From NCBI GenBank assembly GCA_013396655.1, contig WBMV01003016.1, forward strand, positions 180,847 to 244,846: 64,000 nt of DNA, in the 5' to 3' direction. The position numbers and the translations under genes are program-made. The stretch comes from Campylorhamphus procurvoides. Taxonomy: Eukaryota > Chordata > Aves > Passeriformes > Dendrocolaptidae. Positions 62,030 through 64,000 of the stretch are shown here, one piece after another. The number at the start of each line of letters is the position of its first letter. The first letter of the stretch is position 1. Under the pieces are notes generated by a model. The model saw only the letters and a program-made list of their open reading frames with translations, made no database searches and was not told where the DNA came from.

Positions 62030-63610
62030 CTTTCGTTCACCTGGCTGGAGACAGAGCCCCTCTATTTCTGGTTGTAATACTTCTTGCTCACTTCTTGTAA
62101 ATATGAACTGGAGGTTCCTTCAAGATTGGAAGTAACATCATCTCCTATATTCTGTCTGAGGATTTGCCTACTGGAAATTGGAGCAACATTTATCCTTGAA
62201 GAATTTCCTCCATTGGTTCTTCTCAATTCACCTACCCATGCTGCTAGGACAGAGATCATCTTTCCATCCCACTTTCTCATGTCCTCTATGTGGTCAAGCA
62301 AGTTACCTTGTGGTGTACACCCCCTCTCTCGAGCAGGGGTGTGCTTGCTCCCAGTAGCAGACTGATCTATACTGATGGGGGATAGGACATTTCCCTTCTG
62401 GACTGTTCGAGTCTTTCAAATCTGTTCACAGCTTGGAGAATCTTTCCAGGGCTGAGAGGCAGATAGGAAGGAAAAAAGATGATCTTCATATTGCCAGAGT
62501 CATGTAGTCACTGGAGTACTGTTTGGTCTCCTTCTTTCATTGACATAAATGCCAATGAGTCTGTGTACAATGCAGGCATGTACCATACAAACTTCTGCAG
62601 GTGAACTTTTTACACTGGACCTCATCTGAATCCCAGCCTTCAGCACAGTTGATTCTCTCAGATACTGGATACCTCTCTCCATTGTGATCCACTGGCCTGG
62701 GAGCACAATTAAATCATCCTTGATAGAATACCTTTCCCTCACACTTGACAGGAGTTGCCTCCAGAGACCGAGAGATTCTGTCCTCTTTCCAATCCTCTTT
62801 TCAACGCCCATATCCCAGGACAGGGATCCCAGTTGCTTGGCTTCACTACCATCTGGTGTCATATTGTGGGCTGCAATATCCCATCACTGGAGCAGCCAGG
62901 TCACCAGGGGCTCACCCAACTCATGGCTGAACTCTTTGCATACCTTTCAACTCACTCAGGAATAGGGGTCGGATAATTATCTCTGGTCTGTCTCTTCATT
63001 GTGTTCTGAGGGCCTTGCTTCCTCTTCATCCCTCATTATGGAATCTGATTAGGTCTTGAATTTTTTTTCTCTATAGAGGCAACTGATACTGGTGCAAGTT
63101 GTTCCTCTGGTTCCACTGCAGTTTGAGTGGTCACAGTACCTATTGGTCTGCTTTCCTCCTCCTCCCCCTGAGGGTGTTATCTAGTGACCATAAACAGCAG
63201 CCAGGGCCCAGCCCATGCAATAAGTTTCTTCTCTCTGGAGTTGCCACAGCATTCACCTTGGAAATACTCTGTCACTTTAATAGGTTCCTCTAGCTGTTCA
63301 GGGGTGAACCCTGAAACCACTGGATCAGAGAATTTCCCCAAAACCTGGGCCATTTTCTCCCACATTCTATGTCACTCATGACTATTCATTTTCAGGGCAG
63401 ATCTCTGAATGACCTCTCCAGAAACCTCTTTCTGAACCCTAAAGATGGTGTGGAGTGCACTGAGGAGACCTGGCAGACTTAGCAACAAGAACATGCTTTC
63501 CTTAACGTCCAAAGGGAATTCAAAATACTGAAAAGCTGTTGTAACCTGCCCGAAGAAGGAAAAAGTGGTGAAAAGCTGGGGAAAATTGTCCTCCCCTGTT
63601 CCTTTTGCAG
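62030..63610 (-). pseudogene. gag: ERVL-type gag, decayed
   Basis: This is the relic of the structural polyprotein. The N-terminal part is open from 63610 and includes NFPQLFTTFSFFGQ and HTIFRVQKEV. A TGA at 63374-63372 breaks it. The frame then continues with WEKMAQVLGKFSDPVVSGFT until a TAA near 63179. A Glu/Pro-rich linker follows. The capsid-like part (62862-62500) contains EAKQLGSLSWDMG, LWRQLLSSVRERY and ERGIQYLRE. The C-terminal part (62301-62062) contains DMRKWDGKMISVLAAWV. I see no CCHC zinc knuckle. The true start cannot be fixed, as the frame upstream of 63610 has a TAG. Family recognition is good; integrity is lost. Confidence 0.8.
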
Positions 63611-63949
63611 GCTAAGTGTGATTCAATGAGTTCCCACAGGTAGGTCCCAAGGACAGGGCAGGAGAGCAACACTGAATACACATCACAAATGACACTCATT
63701 GCCCTTGATGTTATCATGCCATAAACTGATACAACAGTACAGCAACAAAGCAATCCTGATTCCTCTCTGCTCTGAAAAAGATCCCCTTGAGAAGCACATA
63801 TGGGAATATATACAAGGTTAGGTACCACAGCCACATGAGCAGACCAAGCGACACCTTGACCAGTGGTTTTGTACCTAACGTACACATGCCTAGCTCAAAT
63901 TTGTTTCCAACCTGCTCTGGGCAGACCTGTTGCTACCTCAACCGTTCGT
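63611..63949 (-). other. Provirus 5' leader / gag start region
   Basis: About 340 bp between the primer-binding site and the readable part of gag. It would hold the packaging signal and the gag initiation codon. A 121-codon frame (63885-63520) crosses it but lies out of frame with gag and is probably not coding. Confidence 0.5.
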
Positions 63950-63967
63950 GCCCCACACTAGCCACCA
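63950..63967 (-). other. Primer-binding site
   Basis: The minus strand reads TGGTGGCTAGTGTGGGGC eight bases inside the 5' LTR edge. The complement ends GCCACCA, as a mature tRNA does. With the next six bases it matches the 3' end of a leucine tRNA ending GCTGCCACCA at about 17 of 24 positions, which fits the tRNA-Leu priming known for ERVL. An isoleucine tRNA fits comparably, so the primer identity is open. Confidence 0.6.
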
Positions 63968-63975
63968 GTTAAGGC

Positions 63976-64000
63976 TTTCATGGTTTAGGAATGGTACTCC
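63976..64000 (-). repeat. Provirus 5' LTR, last 25 bases only
   Basis: Nineteen of 25 bases match 59587-59611, the corresponding end of the 3' LTR. The terminal CA has become AA. The rest of this LTR lies outside the window. Confidence 0.75.

Larger units (their letters stand above)
59587..64000 (-). mobile_element. ERVL-type endogenous retrovirus, defective provirus (runs off the window)
   Basis: The order on the minus strand is: 5' LTR edge (64000-63976), primer-binding site, gag, protease, LTR-like insert, integrase, polypurine tract, 3' LTR (60003-59587). The internal region is only about 4.0 kb because reverse transcriptase and RNase H are missing. There is no recognisable env, as expected for class III (ERVL) elements. 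The 25 visible bases of the 5' LTR match the 3' LTR at 19 of 25 positions, so the insertion is not recent. Gag, pro and pol are broken by several stops and at least one frameshift. The assignment to ERVL rests on the gag and integrase wording and the style of the LTR ends, recognised from avian elements. Confidence 0.85.

Noticed and set aside
63520..63885. 121-codon minus-strand frame at the start of the provirus
   Set aside because: It is out of frame with the recognisable gag text, which runs in another register through 63610-63177.
1..64000. CRISPR arrays, bacterial operons, rRNA and tRNA genes
   Set aside because: No regularly spaced repeats, no long tandem coding frames and no structural RNA signature were found; the window is vertebrate nuclear DNA.

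Overview
The window reads as vertebrate nuclear DNA, most likely from a bird. It is AT-rich and CpG-poor. No reading frame is long enough to be a bacterial or compact-genome gene. The recognisable repeats are CR1-type LINE fragments and an ERVL-type endogenous retrovirus with a passerine-like LTR. I found no exon, RNA gene or promoter of a host gene that I can defend. The window is best read as intergenic or deep intronic sequence. Bacterial features such as operons, ribosome binding sites and CRISPR do not apply.

Layout. About 1-22.3 kb is unique-looking AT-rich sequence with simple repeats, an 88-bp-offset local duplication (7557-7694) and two small CR1 pieces in opposite orientation near 9.3-9.5 kb. 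A repeat that looks like an LTR starts at 22337. From 23 to 44 kb there is more unique-looking DNA, with a (TAG)n microsatellite at 27588-27628 and a possible hAT transposon end at 29499. A CR1 3' fragment lies at 44081-44214. From 44.2 to 58.1 kb there is non-coding DNA, including two stretches rich in homeodomain-like sites that could be conserved regulatory elements. A 200-bp tract made almost only of G and T lies at 58134-58337.

The right end, 59587 to beyond 64000, is a minus-strand provirus. Read 5' to 3' it holds: the last 25 bases of a 5' LTR (63976-64000, running off the window); a primer-binding site; a decayed gag; a protease fragment with its DTG active site; an unrelated LTR-like segment; a decayed integrase with recognisable HHCC and D,D-35-E positions; a polypurine tract; and a complete 417-bp 3' LTR with TGT...ACA ends. 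Reverse transcriptase and RNase H are absent. The foreign segment between protease and integrase belongs to the same repeat family as the element at 22337. The provirus is broken by stops, at least one frameshift and the missing polymerase, and cannot make functional proteins.

I did not find a new biological system. The points most worth a second look are the pol-deleted provirus with its LTR-like patch, the G/T-asymmetric tracts with a canonical G-quadruplex motif, and the candidate regulatory element near 48.3-48.8 kb. All homology statements come from reading by eye and were not run against any database.
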